NCBI RefSeq assembly: GCF_004295645.1
Contig: NZ_CP034752.1
Location: forward strand, 2,170,001-2,234,000
Length of the DNA: 64,000 nt
Source of the DNA: Limnobaculum zhutongyuii
GTDB taxonomy: Bacteria; Pseudomonadota; Gammaproteobacteria; Enterobacterales; Enterobacteriaceae
Reading direction: 5' to 3'
In this document: one piece after another, positions 25,080 to 34,011 of the stretch
Numbering within the stretch: the stretch's first letter is position 1
Layout: each line of letters begins with the position of its first letter
Program-made: the position numbers and the translations under genes
Notes under the pieces: model-generated
What the model was told of the DNA's origin: nothing
What the model saw: only the letters and a program-made list of their open reading frames with translations
Databases searched by the model: none

Positions 25080-26476
25080 TTCAGTACCTCCACAGCCAGC
25101 GTATTCTCAAAACGATCGTTAATAATTTCTGCCACTTTGTTACTGCAGAAAAAGCCATTACAGCGCCCCATCATGGCCCGGGTTCGTCTGCGTAGTCCTC
25201 CCAGACATTCTGGTGGAATATCAGAATCAAATACCGCTTCAATTTCTCTTCGGGTTACCAACTCACAGTGGCAAACGATGCCGCCATTATGTTCATGCTG
25301 ATAATCGCGCTGATGATATTCAGACAGCACCGGCATTTGTGGCCAGATAATCTCTTGTGGTGGGTTGAATTCAAACAGCGGGGAAAAATTCTGCAAATAC
25401 AGACTGGCAATATGTTGAGCGACGCCTAAAGCGGACGTCAGCCCGGTAGAGCGAATACCGCCAACACAAATCCACTGTTTTTCCGGGTAGTCAGCGATGC
25501 GATAGTGCTTTTCTTCCGTTGCCGGACGCAATCCGGCATAGGTGGCAGTGACCGTATAGTTATGCAAGCTGGGTAACATTTTGCTGCCCTGCCGAATCAG
25601 ATCTTCCAACACGTCTTGTTTCACTTCCGCTTTCCAGCGGTCATCCTGCTCTTCCGCCGTTGGCCCCAGCAGTAAATTGCCAAAAATGGTTTTAGTTAAC
25701 AAAACGCCTTTCGTGATAGCCGTTGGAACCGGCAAAATAATAGCGTTGATATCTTCCGCTGCCGCTTTGTCATAAATAAGGAATTGGCCTTTTCTCGGCT
25801 TAATTTGAAAAGGTGATGGATGACAGATACTTTCAACAATATCCCCATTGATACCGGCACAGTTAATCACTAAACGGGCACGAAACTCACCTTTTTTGGT
25901 CTGTAAAACCCACATTCCTTGTTCCAAAGCCCCACTTTCCACTTCGCAGTGGAATTGGTAACTCGCACCATGTTTCACTGCCTGAGTAAGATAGGCTAAT
26001 GGCGAACTCCATGGATCCATCACTGCTTCACCCGGTACGCTCACCGCGGCCAGTGCCCCGGCTGCCAGTTTAGGTTCGCGTCGATAGACTTCTTCTTTAT
26101 CAATAAGCTCAACATCCATCACGCCATTACGATGAGCCTGCTCAACAATGCCCGGCAGTTTAGCCAGTTGTTCATCACTCCAGGCAACCACTAACGCGCC
26201 GGTTTGCAGCAACGGTAAATTCATTTTGTCTTTGATGTCCATGAATTCACGGTAGCCATTTTGGATACAGGTCAGCTCCAGGCTTTCTGGTGGAGCATCA
26301 AACCCCGTATGCAACAAAGCGCTGTTGGCTTTACTGGCACCAGAGAGGATATCTCCCCCTCTTTCCAGCAACAGTGTTTTAGCACCCATCAAGGCAAACT
26401 TACGGTGAACAGCACAACCTACCACGCCACCACCAATGACGATCACATCCCAAATCTGGTCATTTTGATTTTTCAT
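25076..26476 (-). CDS. Glycerol-3-phosphate-dehydrogenase-like FAD enzyme with BFD [2Fe-2S] domain
   Basis: From ATG 26476 the protein has 466 residues: an N-terminal DAO/GlpA-type FAD domain (DVIVIGGGVVGCAVHRKF; SALLHTGF), the substrate domain, and a C-terminal bacterioferritin-associated-ferredoxin-type cysteine cluster (CHCELVTRREIE ... GRCNGFFCS). This matches the FAD-plus-BFD oxidoreductases found with glycerol kinase genes. It likely oxidises the phosphorylated product of the divergent kinase. A longer start at 26515 is possible but has no visible ribosome site. Confidence 0.8.
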   Translation of the reverse strand: MKNQNDQIWDVIVIGGGVVGCAVHRKFALMGAKTLLLERGGDILSGASKANSALLHTGFDAPPESLELTCIQNGYREFMDIKDKMNLPLLQTGALVVAWSDEQLAKLPGIVEQAHRNGVMDVELIDKEEVYRREPKLAAGALAAVSVPGEAVMDPWSSPLAYLTQAVKHGASYQFHCEVESGALEQGMWVLQTKKGEFRARLVINCAGINGDIVESICHPSPFQIKPRKGQFLIYDKAAAEDINAIILPVPTAITKGVLLTKTIFGNLLLGPTAEEQDDRWKAEVKQDVLEDLIRQGSKMLPSLHNYTVTATYAGLRPATEEKHYRIADYPEKQWICVGGIRSTGLTSALGVAQHIASLYLQNFSPLFEFNPPQEIIWPQMPVLSEYHQRDYQHEHNGGIVCHCELVTRREIEAVFDSDIPPECLGGLRRRTRAMMGRCNGFFCSNKVAEIINDRFENTLAVEVLK

Positions 26477-26530
26477 CTTCAGGTAATCCCGATAAATTTT
26501 GTTTCCTGAACACATAAAACCACATCAAAT

Positions 26531-26647
26531 CCACAATATCAACATCACAAACAACATTAATAACCACTAATAACAAAAACAACACCACAATGTTAATTTG
26601 TTGTGACGTTTATCACATATAAGAAACATAATGTGAGATATTTGTGG
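26531..26647. promoter_or_regulatory. Divergent control region with inverted CCACAA repeats
   Basis: The spacer between the FAD operon and the kinase has CCACAATATC (26531-26540) and its near-inverse GATATTTGTGG (26637-26647), plus further CACAA/TTGTG elements such as CCACAATGTT. Repeats of this kind suit a DeoR-family operator pair controlling both directions. A CRP site lies between them. Confidence 0.4.
26602..26617. promoter_or_regulatory. CRP-cAMP binding site
   Basis: TGTGACGTTTATCACA matches the CRP consensus TGTGA-N6-TCACA exactly. It is midway between the divergent FAD oxidoreductase and kinase genes (about 105 bases before the kinase ATG), so both directions are probably under catabolite control. 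Confidence 0.75.
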
Positions 26648-26721
26648 ATTTTATTTCCGTTTGATCGAGATAATCAAAAAAACACTCCAATTAACAACAA
26701 TAATATTTAGGAAAGCGAACA

Positions 26722-28161
26722 ATGCTTAACCAACGTTATGCCGCCATCGATCAGGGGACGACCGGAACCAGAATCGTGGTGTTTGATGAAAATGGTCGCT
26801 CTCATTCCCCTATGAGCATTCCACACAAGCAAATCACGCTAAACAGTGGTTGGGTTGAACACGATCCGGAAGAGATTCTGGCTAACATTATGAAGTGTTT
26901 ATCTGGCTGTGAAGTGGTTGATGCCCTGGGGATCTGCCATCAGGGCGAAAGCATTGTCGCCTGGCATGCGGACAGCAAAAAACCGTTGTATAACGCTATC
27001 ATCTGGCAAGACATGCGCACGGAAAAGCGTATTCAACAGATGAAAGATCAGGGGCTGGAACCCTTAGTACAACAAAAATCCGGTTTACCACTCGACCCCT
27101 ATTTCTCCGCCAGCAAGATGAACTGGATTATTGAGAATATTGTTGGCGTCAAACAGCTGGCCGATAAAGGAAAGCTGCGTATCGGTACTATGGATGCTTT
27201 TTTTCTTGACCGTTTATGTGGCATTTACTGCACTGACTATAATGCCGCATCCCGTACTTCGCTGTTCAATATCCACACCCTCTCCTGGGATCCTGAACTG
27301 TGCGAAATATTCGGCGTTCCTATTCACTGTTTGCCTGAAATCCGCGATACGGTAGGTGATTTTGGCAGTATTAATCTGGATGGGCACATTACCCCCGTTA
27401 CTGCGGTGATTGTCGATCAGTTTGCCGGAACCTATGGCCACGGCTGCCGCAATCAGGGAGATGCCAAAGTGACATTTGGTACCGGCGCATTTCTGCAATC
27501 CTTAACCGGAACCACTATCGCAGAAACCAAAGGCTCCGGCCTGTTACCCACATTATGTTGGAAATTCCCCGGTCAGGAACCGATTTTTGGCCTGGACGGT
27601 GGTGTGTATAACGCTGCATCCGCCATTAACTGGGTGAAGAAAATCGGCCTGCTTGACGATTTTGATGAGTTGAGCGATTTCAATAAAGACTCTGCTATCT
27701 CTCGCGGACTGGCTTTTGTACCTGCGTTATCTGGTCTGGCGTGCCCATACTGGGATCGCTCTGCTGCCGGTGTTTGGGCTGGATTATCACTGGACATCGA
27801 AAGAAAAGATCTTCTGCAATCGGTACTGGAAGGCATCGCAGTACGCTCAGCAGAAGTGATTCTCGCTATGGATAAGCTTTCTCCACTGGGTGACGCGATC
27901 TCTGTCGATGGTGGCCTGTCATCTAACCAATATTTCAAACAGTTCCTCGCTAATCTGATTCAGAAAAACATTGTTGCACCGGTAAATCGTGAAGTCACCG
28001 CGCTGGGTGCTGCCATGCTGGCTCGAAAAGGATTGGGAATCGAACGCCCTATTAGCTTTAAACAAGATGCCCAAATTACTAAACCAAATCGCAGTTCCAT
28101 GTCCGGCGTAATGGAAAAGTATCAAGACATTATTGGCCGTTCACGCAACTTACGCAGTTAA
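26722..28161 (+). CDS. FGGY-family kinase, glycerol-kinase-like
   Basis: The 479-residue protein has the GlpK-type phosphate loop AIDQGTTGTRIVVFDENG, the FGGY substrate region (WIIENI; RTSLFNIHTLSWDPEL), an ATP-binding segment (KVTFGTGAFLQSLTG) and the C-terminal AISVDGGLSSNQYF. It is closest to glycerol kinase but divergent from enteric GlpK. It starts the rightward half of a divergent cluster and is followed 28 bases later by an EutH-like permease. It should phosphorylate the compound that permease imports; a glycerol-like or amino-alcohol substrate is inferred. Confidence 0.83.
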   Translation: MLNQRYAAIDQGTTGTRIVVFDENGRSHSPMSIPHKQITLNSGWVEHDPEEILANIMKCLSGCEVVDALGICHQGESIVAWHADSKKPLYNAIIWQDMRTEKRIQQMKDQGLEPLVQQKSGLPLDPYFSASKMNWIIENIVGVKQLADKGKLRIGTMDAFFLDRLCGIYCTDYNAASRTSLFNIHTLSWDPELCEIFGVPIHCLPEIRDTVGDFGSINLDGHITPVTAVIVDQFAGTYGHGCRNQGDAKVTFGTGAFLQSLTGTTIAETKGSGLLPTLCWKFPGQEPIFGLDGGVYNAASAINWVKKIGLLDDFDELSDFNKDSAISRGLAFVPALSGLACPYWDRSAAGVWAGLSLDIERKDLLQSVLEGIAVRSAEVILAMDKLSPLGDAISVDGGLSSNQYFKQFLANLIQKNIVAPVNREVTALGAAMLARKGLGIERPISFKQDAQITKPNRSSMSGVMEKYQDIIGRSRNLRS

Positions 28162-28189
28162 TAAAAGAATAAATTCAAAAGGATATCCC

Positions 28190-29443
28190 ATGGCTGAGTT
28201 CGGCAACTATGTTATTTATCTTATAATGGTGGGAACACTGGTCGGTGCACTGGCCTCCATCATTAAACCAGACAGCGGGCTGGGAAAAGAGTTTGTTAAC
28301 GGCATACACTCTATCGGACCGGTATTTCTGGCTCAGGCGGGTATCATGGCCGCAGTGCCTTTACTGTCTCAGGCTATATCACATTTGCTGGGGCCGGTAT
28401 TTAGCGCGGTTGGTTCTGATGTTTCTATCGTCGCACTATCGATTATCGCCGTGGATATGGGCGGCTATCAGTTAGCCGATGCCCTAACCTCTAACCGCGA
28501 TATGTGGATTACCGCCATGTTGATTGGTTATACATCCGGGGCAACCATTGTGTATCTGATTCCGGTTGGGCTAACTATGCTTAACCGTCAGGATCACAAA
28601 TATCTGGCATTAGGTGCTATGGCGGGGCTGATCAGTATTCCATTTGGGGTTCTGGCTTCACTATTGCTGATTACCTTTAACAATATTCCGGTACGCGATG
28701 TTATCTCCACCAACTCTCCGGCATTGCATCATCTGACGCTGGATTTCATCACTATGCTGCAATATCTGGCACCGCTGTTTGTATTTTGTTTTCTGCTGGC
28801 TGCCGGCCTGAAGTATCGCCCTCAATTGATGGTGGCTGGCTTTCTGGTGTTTGGTAAAATTATGGACGCCTTTATTAAGCTGGTTCTGGCCTGTTCTATT
28901 ATCGAACACTTCACGGGAGTATTTGCGAAAGTGTTTGGCGCCTGGGGCTTTGACCCACTGTTTGCCGACCAGAAAGAGCTGTTCCGAGCCATCGAAATTG
29001 CCGGATACATTGGCATTATGCTGGCAGGTACCTTCCCTATCTGTTATCTGTTCCAGAAGTACTGTAAACGTATGGTTGGTGCACTAAGCAAAGTTCTGAA
29101 GTTAACCGATATCGGCGCGCTGGCGTTCATTATGGTGTTAGCCAATATCATTGCCACTTATCACTTATTCATCAATATGCGTGCCCGTGACAAAGTGTTA
29201 TGTGTGGCTTTTGGCGTATGCGCTCAGGCAACCATTGGTGATCATCTGGCCTTTACTGCCAATTTCCAACCGACACTGGTCATTCCGATTCTGTTAGGTA
29301 AATTGGTCGGTGGTTTCCTGGCAGTAATGATCGCTATTAAAATATCTGTTCCTGCGGCTGAACGTTTCCAACAGGAAGACGATGAACAGGAAAAAGCCGG
29401 ACAAACTATACCGGGAGCGACACCTCAGGCAGTTATGGGCTAA
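28190..29443 (+). CDS. EutH-like permease outside a eut operon
   Basis: The 417-residue inner-membrane protein has about ten to eleven hydrophobic segments. It starts MAEFGNYVIYLIMVGTLVGA and has IAVDMGGYQLAD and FGVCAQATIGDHLAFTANFQP, which are EutH ethanolamine-transporter signatures. No ethanolamine ammonia-lyase or microcompartment gene is present; instead it is paired with a glycerol-kinase-like enzyme. ATG 28190 (after AAAAGGA) is chosen over an upstream frame inside the kinase. Ethanolamine is possible, but the partner enzymes point to a different small alcohol. Confidence 0.83.
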   Translation: MAEFGNYVIYLIMVGTLVGALASIIKPDSGLGKEFVNGIHSIGPVFLAQAGIMAAVPLLSQAISHLLGPVFSAVGSDVSIVALSIIAVDMGGYQLADALTSNRDMWITAMLIGYTSGATIVYLIPVGLTMLNRQDHKYLALGAMAGLISIPFGVLASLLLITFNNIPVRDVISTNSPALHHLTLDFITMLQYLAPLFVFCFLLAAGLKYRPQLMVAGFLVFGKIMDAFIKLVLACSIIEHFTGVFAKVFGAWGFDPLFADQKELFRAIEIAGYIGIMLAGTFPICYLFQKYCKRMVGALSKVLKLTDIGALAFIMVLANIIATYHLFINMRARDKVLCVAFGVCAQATIGDHLAFTANFQPTLVIPILLGKLVGGFLAVMIAIKISVPAAERFQQEDDEQEKAGQTIPGATPQAVMG

Positions 29444-29475
29444 AAGCCACATCCCCTCACTAATTTCACATAAGT

Positions 29476-29503
29476 AAAGAGCCGGGGATTACCCCGGCTC
29501 TTT
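29476..29503. terminator. Bidirectional terminator between permease and MFS genes
   Basis: AAAGAGCCGGGG - ATTA - CCCCGGCTCTTT is a perfect 12-bp stem between convergent genes. Confidence 0.75.
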
Positions 29504-29531
29504 GATGGTCGATGCTCAAATCCATATCACA

Positions 29532-30944
29532 TCACTGTTTCACTTCCGCACTAACCGGTCTTGGAATTAAAAACGACACCAATAGCGCCAGAACCGTGAT
29601 GCCCAGTCCCAGAGTTATTCCGTTGAAATACCCCACTGGTGAGGTAGTGCCTTCAGGAGTGGTCATAATTTGCACCGCAGGCAGCAACGCAAAGCTTAGT
29701 CCTGCCCCCAAATTAAATGCACCGGCGTTCATTCCCGGTAGATAACCGGGGTTATCTTTAGGAGATAACACAATCCCTAATCCGTTGAGCATAATATTGG
29801 CAATACCCGCATAGGTCATGCCTATCAGCAATACGGCGGCAATCAGCACCGGTAAGGAATGCAGGCCAATGAACATCATGATCAGAATCGCCACGATGCT
29901 TCCTGACAAACCAATACGCAGTACGTTGTTATAACCAAGGGTTGGTGCCAGACGACCGGAAAAAGGCCCGACTAACCAGCCAATCAGTGCATAAGGCGTC
30001 AGAAATGCTAATGCGGCAGTATCTGCACCTAAAGAAAAACCTACTGACTGGTTTTGAGCAAAGGACATAACCAGACCGTTTACGATGGCAAAAATTCCTG
30101 TCATGGTCAGTATGGTGGTTAGCAGCAGCGCCCAGGTACTACGCTGTTTAAGATAAAACGTGGTTACCAGCGGATGCTGACTACGATTTTCAACCTGCCA
30201 AAAAGAGATAAACATCACCACCGAGAAAATCACCAGCCCCATTACCAACGGCCAGTTTACTGCAGCGATATTTCCTGCCTGCCCTAATGCTATCAGCATC
30301 GAAGCCAAAGAAAGCACCAGTAAGACAACGCCCGGCCAATCCATTTTTGTTCCGGCTGAAGGACGGGATTCGGGTGCCCATTTAATCACCAGCAAAGTAG
30401 AGATCGCCGCCACCGCAGTTATCACCCAGAATACCGAGCGAAAACCAAAGTTAGCCGCCAGTACACCACCGGCAATGGCATCAATACCCGCAATACCACC
30501 ATTTACGGCGGTTACTACCCCCATCATGGTGCCGTAGACTTTCGGATCGGATATTTCATGGCGCAGCATTAACAAACATAGTGGTACTACCGGGCCGGAA
30601 ACACCCTGAATAATTCGGGCTACGTACAGCGTTTCGATATTAGGCGCGACGGCCGCCAGAATAGTCCCTGCGGTCATAATCACCAGCATCCAGACTAATA
30701 CTTTTTTACGCCCCTTAATGTCACTCAGTCGGGGCAAGAACAGCGAAAACAGTGCCGCTGAGGTGAAAAAAGCGGTCTGAGATAATGAAACCGCCGCCTC
30801 ATCAGAATGTAATTCTTCAGCAATAGTGACCAACACCGGACCCAGCATACTGGCATTCAGCTGAAAGGCGATACAGGCTGCCAGCAACGCCGTCATTAGT
30901 ACCGTTACACTTACCGTTGAAGATCCAGAAGAGGCATTGGTCAT
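29532..30944 (-). CDS. MFS transporter (DHA2-like, 14-TM), probable nucleoside importer
   Basis: The 470-residue protein has about fourteen hydrophobic segments, with the MFS loop LSDIKGRKKVLVW and VARIIQGVSGPVVP. By sequence alone it looks like a drug/proton antiporter, but its ATG overlaps the TGA of a nucleoside hydrolase gene (ATGA), and that gene follows a ribokinase fusion gene. A ribonucleoside uptake role therefore fits better than drug efflux. This resembles the UriT/UriH arrangement described in some enterics, but I cannot confirm identity. Confidence 0.75.
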   Translation of the reverse strand: MTNASSGSSTVSVTVLMTALLAACIAFQLNASMLGPVLVTIAEELHSDEAAVSLSQTAFFTSAALFSLFLPRLSDIKGRKKVLVWMLVIMTAGTILAAVAPNIETLYVARIIQGVSGPVVPLCLLMLRHEISDPKVYGTMMGVVTAVNGGIAGIDAIAGGVLAANFGFRSVFWVITAVAAISTLLVIKWAPESRPSAGTKMDWPGVVLLVLSLASMLIALGQAGNIAAVNWPLVMGLVIFSVVMFISFWQVENRSQHPLVTTFYLKQRSTWALLLTTILTMTGIFAIVNGLVMSFAQNQSVGFSLGADTAALAFLTPYALIGWLVGPFSGRLAPTLGYNNVLRIGLSGSIVAILIMMFIGLHSLPVLIAAVLLIGMTYAGIANIMLNGLGIVLSPKDNPGYLPGMNAGAFNLGAGLSFALLPAVQIMTTPEGTTSPVGYFNGITLGLGITVLALLVSFLIPRPVSAEVKQ

Positions 30945-31888
30945 ACTTTGACCTCGCCGATACGCTCAAGAGCATCTACCACCAAATCCCAAAAACGTTG
31001 GTGATCGAGTTTTACCGCCACCTGAGTATGACAATCTGCCGGTGGTGGTGAACGGAAATCAGCAACCGTCATTCCCAGCGTTAAGGTACCTGTCAGTTCA
31101 ATATCAACCGGTACTTTTTGCGTGGTCATAACTGAAGGGTCAATAACATATGCAACAGCACAAGGATCGTGTACCGGTGGATAATCAAATCCCTGAGCGC
31201 TTTTGTACATGGTGCCAAAAAACTCAAGCAGCTCCAGAACAAATTTAGCCGGATTGGTTCCCACTGCCCGGATTTTCTCTACAACGTCAGGGGTTGCCAG
31301 TGCCTGATGGGTAAGATCTAACCCCACCATGGTTAACGGCCATTTTTCATTGAAGACGATATGTGCCGCTTCCGGGTCAATTTTGATATTAAACTCGGCT
31401 ACTGCGCTCCAGTTTCCTACATGGTAACCACCGCCCATCAGTACCACCTCTTTTACCCGCTCAACAATGCGCGGTTCAAGACGGGCAGCTAATGCAATGT
31501 TGGTTAAACCCGCGGTTGGAACAATGGTTACCGTTTTAGGTGGATGTGACATGATGGTTTCAATGATTAAATCCACCGCATGGCGGGAATCCACATCAAA
31601 GGCCGGTTCGGGTAATACCGGGCCATCGAGGCCAGAGTCACCATGAATATCGGGGGCAATTTCTATCTGGCGAATCAGAGGACGAGCCGAACCTGCTGCA
31701 AAAGGAACACCGGTAATATTGGCAATTCGCGCCACCGCTAATGCATTACGCGTAACTTTCTCTAATGTCTGATTACCGACGACTGTCGTCACCGCCAGTA
31801 ACTCAATATTAGGGTTACCGTGAGCCAGTAACATAGCGATTGCGTCGTCATGACCGGGATCGCAATCCAGAATAATTTTTTTTACCAT
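30941..31888 (-). CDS. Ribonucleoside hydrolase (IUNH family, RihA/RihB-like)
   Basis: The 315-residue protein has the calcium-binding DCDPGHDDA motif at residues 8-16, VVGNQTLEKVTRNAL, the EFNIKIDPEAAHIVF region and a late HDPCAVAYV, all IUNH hallmarks. It hydrolyses ribonucleosides to free base plus ribose. Gene order from the fusion regulator/ribokinase (30 bases upstream) to the MFS gene (overlapping) gives a complete route from nucleoside uptake to ribose-5-phosphate. Base preference cannot be judged. Confidence 0.88.
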   Translation of the reverse strand: MVKKIILDCDPGHDDAIAMLLAHGNPNIELLAVTTVVGNQTLEKVTRNALAVARIANITGVPFAAGSARPLIRQIEIAPDIHGDSGLDGPVLPEPAFDVDSRHAVDLIIETIMSHPPKTVTIVPTAGLTNIALAARLEPRIVERVKEVVLMGGGYHVGNWSAVAEFNIKIDPEAAHIVFNEKWPLTMVGLDLTHQALATPDVVEKIRAVGTNPAKFVLELLEFFGTMYKSAQGFDYPPVHDPCAVAYVIDPSVMTTQKVPVDIELTGTLTLGMTVADFRSPPPADCHTQVAVKLDHQRFWDLVVDALERIGEVKV

Positions 31889-31918
31889 GTGGTTGATACT
31901 CCTGAATTGAACATATGA

Positions 31919-33142
31919 TTAAAAATCGGCATTTAGCGAGAGCCGATGTAACACTTGCTGATGAGTAGGCATGTTTGAAGCTCCTTCCCGTTCTACCGCT
32001 AAAGAGGCAAAAGCCGTGGCATATTTCACCGCCCATCCCAGATTTTGTCCTGACGCAATGGCCGCCGTTAATGCGCCGGTAAAAGCGTCACCCGCGCCGG
32101 TGGTATCTACCGCCACGGCGGGCAATGCCGGAATATGTTGAAACTGATTATTTTCATAAAGCAGTGCGCCATTGCTTCCCAGCGTGATAATAACGGTCTG
32201 AACCCCTTTATGGGCAATTTCACGTGCGGCTTGTTGTGCGCTGGCAATATCAGTCACCTCAATGCCCGATAGCAGCGAGGCTTCCGTTTCGTTAGGGGTG
32301 ATAATGTTAGCTAACTCAATGAATTGTAGTATTTCGTGCGAGTAGGGTGCCGGATTAAGAATGATTTTGACCCCAAGCGCATTGGCCAGCCTCATCACAT
32401 TGAATGTGGCATCAAAATTGTTTTCCAACTGAACCAGTAATACGTCAGATTTTTTTAGTTGTTCGCTGATAGCAATAATTTCGCTTTCGGTAATGGTTTT
32501 ATTGGCGCCCGGGTAGATGGCAATCATATTTTCCCCATCCTGCTGAGAAACATAGATAACCGCATTGCCGGTATTCGCTTCATCCGACTGATAAAGTGTA
32601 AAAGAATGGATAGCAGAATCACTTAAATGGCGATAGGCAAACTGGCTAAACTGATCTTTGCCTGTCTTACAGACAAAATGTACTTTTGCACCCGCATTAC
32701 TGGCCGCCATGGCCTGATTGGCCCCTTTGCCTCCAGGGCCCAGCGTACTGTTAATCGCCATCAGCGATTCACCGCCTTTAGGAAAACGCTCTACTTTTGC
32801 CACGATATCAACGTTAAAAGAACCTAAGATACAGACGTTACCCTGAACCGTTTGGTTGCTGTTCAACAACGAAGTCCGTTTTTTCTTTTTGTCGATTTTT
32901 TTAAGTAACGAAGCGATATCCATATCTGATGATGGCGTAATAAGATCCGATTGCAGCGTTTTTCGTAACACTTGAGCACCGCCGTGGCAGCGCAAGAGTA
33001 AACTTTTTTGAGCTAATACTCTTAAATCGTAACGTATTGTCTCTTTAGAAACAGAGAACATCACAGCCAACTGATTTACCGTTGCCCGTTCGTTTTTATC
33101 TAAAAAAGTCAGAATTCTCTCTCTTCTTTCTTCTAAAAACAT
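31919..33142 (-). CDS. DeoR-type HTH fused to ribokinase
   Basis: The 407-residue protein has an N-terminal DeoR winged helix (residues about 1-60; VNQLAVMFSVSKETIRYDLR), a Lys-rich linker (KKIDKKKKR, near 86-94) and a full PfkB ribokinase from about 105: GSFNVDIVAKVERFPKGGES, LGPGGKGANQAMAAS, LNPAPYS, TPNETEASLLSG and the catalytic DTTGAGDAFTGAL. It should phosphorylate ribose to ribose-5-phosphate and act as regulator of its own operon, with the enzyme domain as sugar sensor. The usual DeoR effector domain is replaced by the kinase. Tandem repeats lie 84-108 bases upstream. Confidence 0.88.
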   Translation of the reverse strand: MFLEERRERILTFLDKNERATVNQLAVMFSVSKETIRYDLRVLAQKSLLLRCHGGAQVLRKTLQSDLITPSSDMDIASLLKKIDKKKKRTSLLNSNQTVQGNVCILGSFNVDIVAKVERFPKGGESLMAINSTLGPGGKGANQAMAASNAGAKVHFVCKTGKDQFSQFAYRHLSDSAIHSFTLYQSDEANTGNAVIYVSQQDGENMIAIYPGANKTITESEIIAISEQLKKSDVLLVQLENNFDATFNVMRLANALGVKIILNPAPYSHEILQFIELANIITPNETEASLLSGIEVTDIASAQQAAREIAHKGVQTVIITLGSNGALLYENNQFQHIPALPAVAVDTTGAGDAFTGALTAAIASGQNLGWAVKYATAFASLAVEREGASNMPTHQQVLHRLSLNADF

Positions 33143-33225
33143 GTTCCCTCCTCTGTACCAGGGTAATAGTAGTTAATGATAAAAACACAGAGGGTGATTA
33201 CAGTCATACACTCAAGTCCAAATCA

Positions 33226-33250
33226 GAAGCAAACGGAAGTAAACAGAAGC
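33226..33250. repeat. Tandem 10-bp repeats, candidate DeoR-type operator
   Basis: GAAGCAAACG (33226-33235), GAAGTAAACA (33236-33245) and GAAGC (33246-33250) repeat with an exact 10-base period, one helix turn. DeoR-family regulators often bind such direct repeats. They sit upstream of the DeoR-ribokinase fusion gene. Confidence 0.5.
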
Positions 33251-33272
33251 TCAATTAATTATAATTAATTGA
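33251..33272. repeat. 22-bp perfect AT-rich palindrome
   Basis: The segment reads the same on both strands: TCAATTAATTA followed by its exact inverse TAATTAATTGA. It directly abuts the tandem repeats in the divergent spacer and could be an operator for either gene. Confidence 0.5.
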
Positions 33273-33499
33273 TAAATAGTAAATTATTAATTATGAAATG
33301 TGTGTTATACGATATCATCAAAGGTGTGAATTATTTAATTTTTAATCGTATTGAGGAAGGCTGGCAGGGATTATGGCTAATATCGCCCGCGTAATCCGAT
33401 ACAAAATGGCACTAATGTATAAATTGGGTTACTCTCTGGCTTTCTATAACCTCTGGCATTATGGTTTTAAACCTATCGCAGTGCTGACAGGAACAATGC

Positions 33500-33997
33500 A
33501 TGGATATCGTAAAGTATCCCTACAAAATAAATCGGTTGTTTATTTTAATGGGTATTGGTTTTTTTGGCTGGTTAGCCTGGTTTTCATATAATCAAATCAA
33601 TAATACCGAGCAATGGCTAGTTGTTGGACAATCTGCCTCGGTAACGGCTGAACAGGCACGCTACCTGCTTTCTGCAACCGCATTGATTTTTGCTCTGCTA
33701 ACGTTGATGGCGTTTATCATATTACTGAATAGTTTTTCTGAGCGTCAGAACGTTATCTTTACTTCCGATTCGGTCAATTACCCGAAAGGACACGTCAGGC
33801 CAAAAGTGATGACTATTATGTATGGCGACATCCGTGAACTGGAGCGGGTTAATGTCCAGCATAATGAAGCGTTAGAAATTACCACTGCACAGGGTAAATA
33901 CCGCATTTTGAAAAGTATGCTAAAAAATCAGCAAACCTTTAATGAAGTCTGTGAACGGATGCAGCAAATGGCGGCACCTTTCATTACCACGGTTTAA
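33500..33997 (+). CDS. Small inner-membrane protein, unknown
   Basis: The 165-residue protein has two hydrophobic segments (about residues 11-32, LFILMGIGFFGWLAWFSY, and 54-77, LLSATALIFALLTLMAFI). A hydrophilic C-terminal part of about 85 residues (IMYGDIRELERVNVQHNE) may fold as a small PH-like cytoplasmic domain. AGGA lies seven bases before ATG 33500. I do not recognise the family by name, and the neighbours give no clue. Confidence 0.65.
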   Translation: MDIVKYPYKINRLFILMGIGFFGWLAWFSYNQINNTEQWLVVGQSASVTAEQARYLLSATALIFALLTLMAFIILLNSFSERQNVIFTSDSVNYPKGHVRPKVMTIMYGDIRELERVNVQHNEALEITTAQGKYRILKSMLKNQQTFNEVCERMQQMAAPFITTV

Positions 33998-34011
33998 CCA
34001 CCAAAAAATAA

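Larger units (their letters stand above)
33143..33499. other. Divergent spacer between the DeoR-ribokinase gene and a membrane-protein gene
   Basis: This AT-rich 357-base spacer holds 10-bp tandem repeats (33226-33250) and a 22-bp perfect palindrome (33251-33272), described separately. A 72-codon frame at 33373-33591 overlaps the better-supported membrane protein and is not called. Confidence 0.6.

Noticed and set aside
29532..30944. Multidrug efflux pump
   Set aside because: Although DHA2-like in sequence, the start overlaps the nucleoside hydrolase stop and follows a ribokinase fusion gene, so nucleoside uptake is the better-supported role.
33373..33591. 72-codon frame with purine-rich upstream sequence
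   Set aside because: It overlaps the first 92 bases of the membrane protein at 33500, which has better-placed ribosome site, hydrophobic segments and normal codon use; the 72-codon product looks like no protein family.
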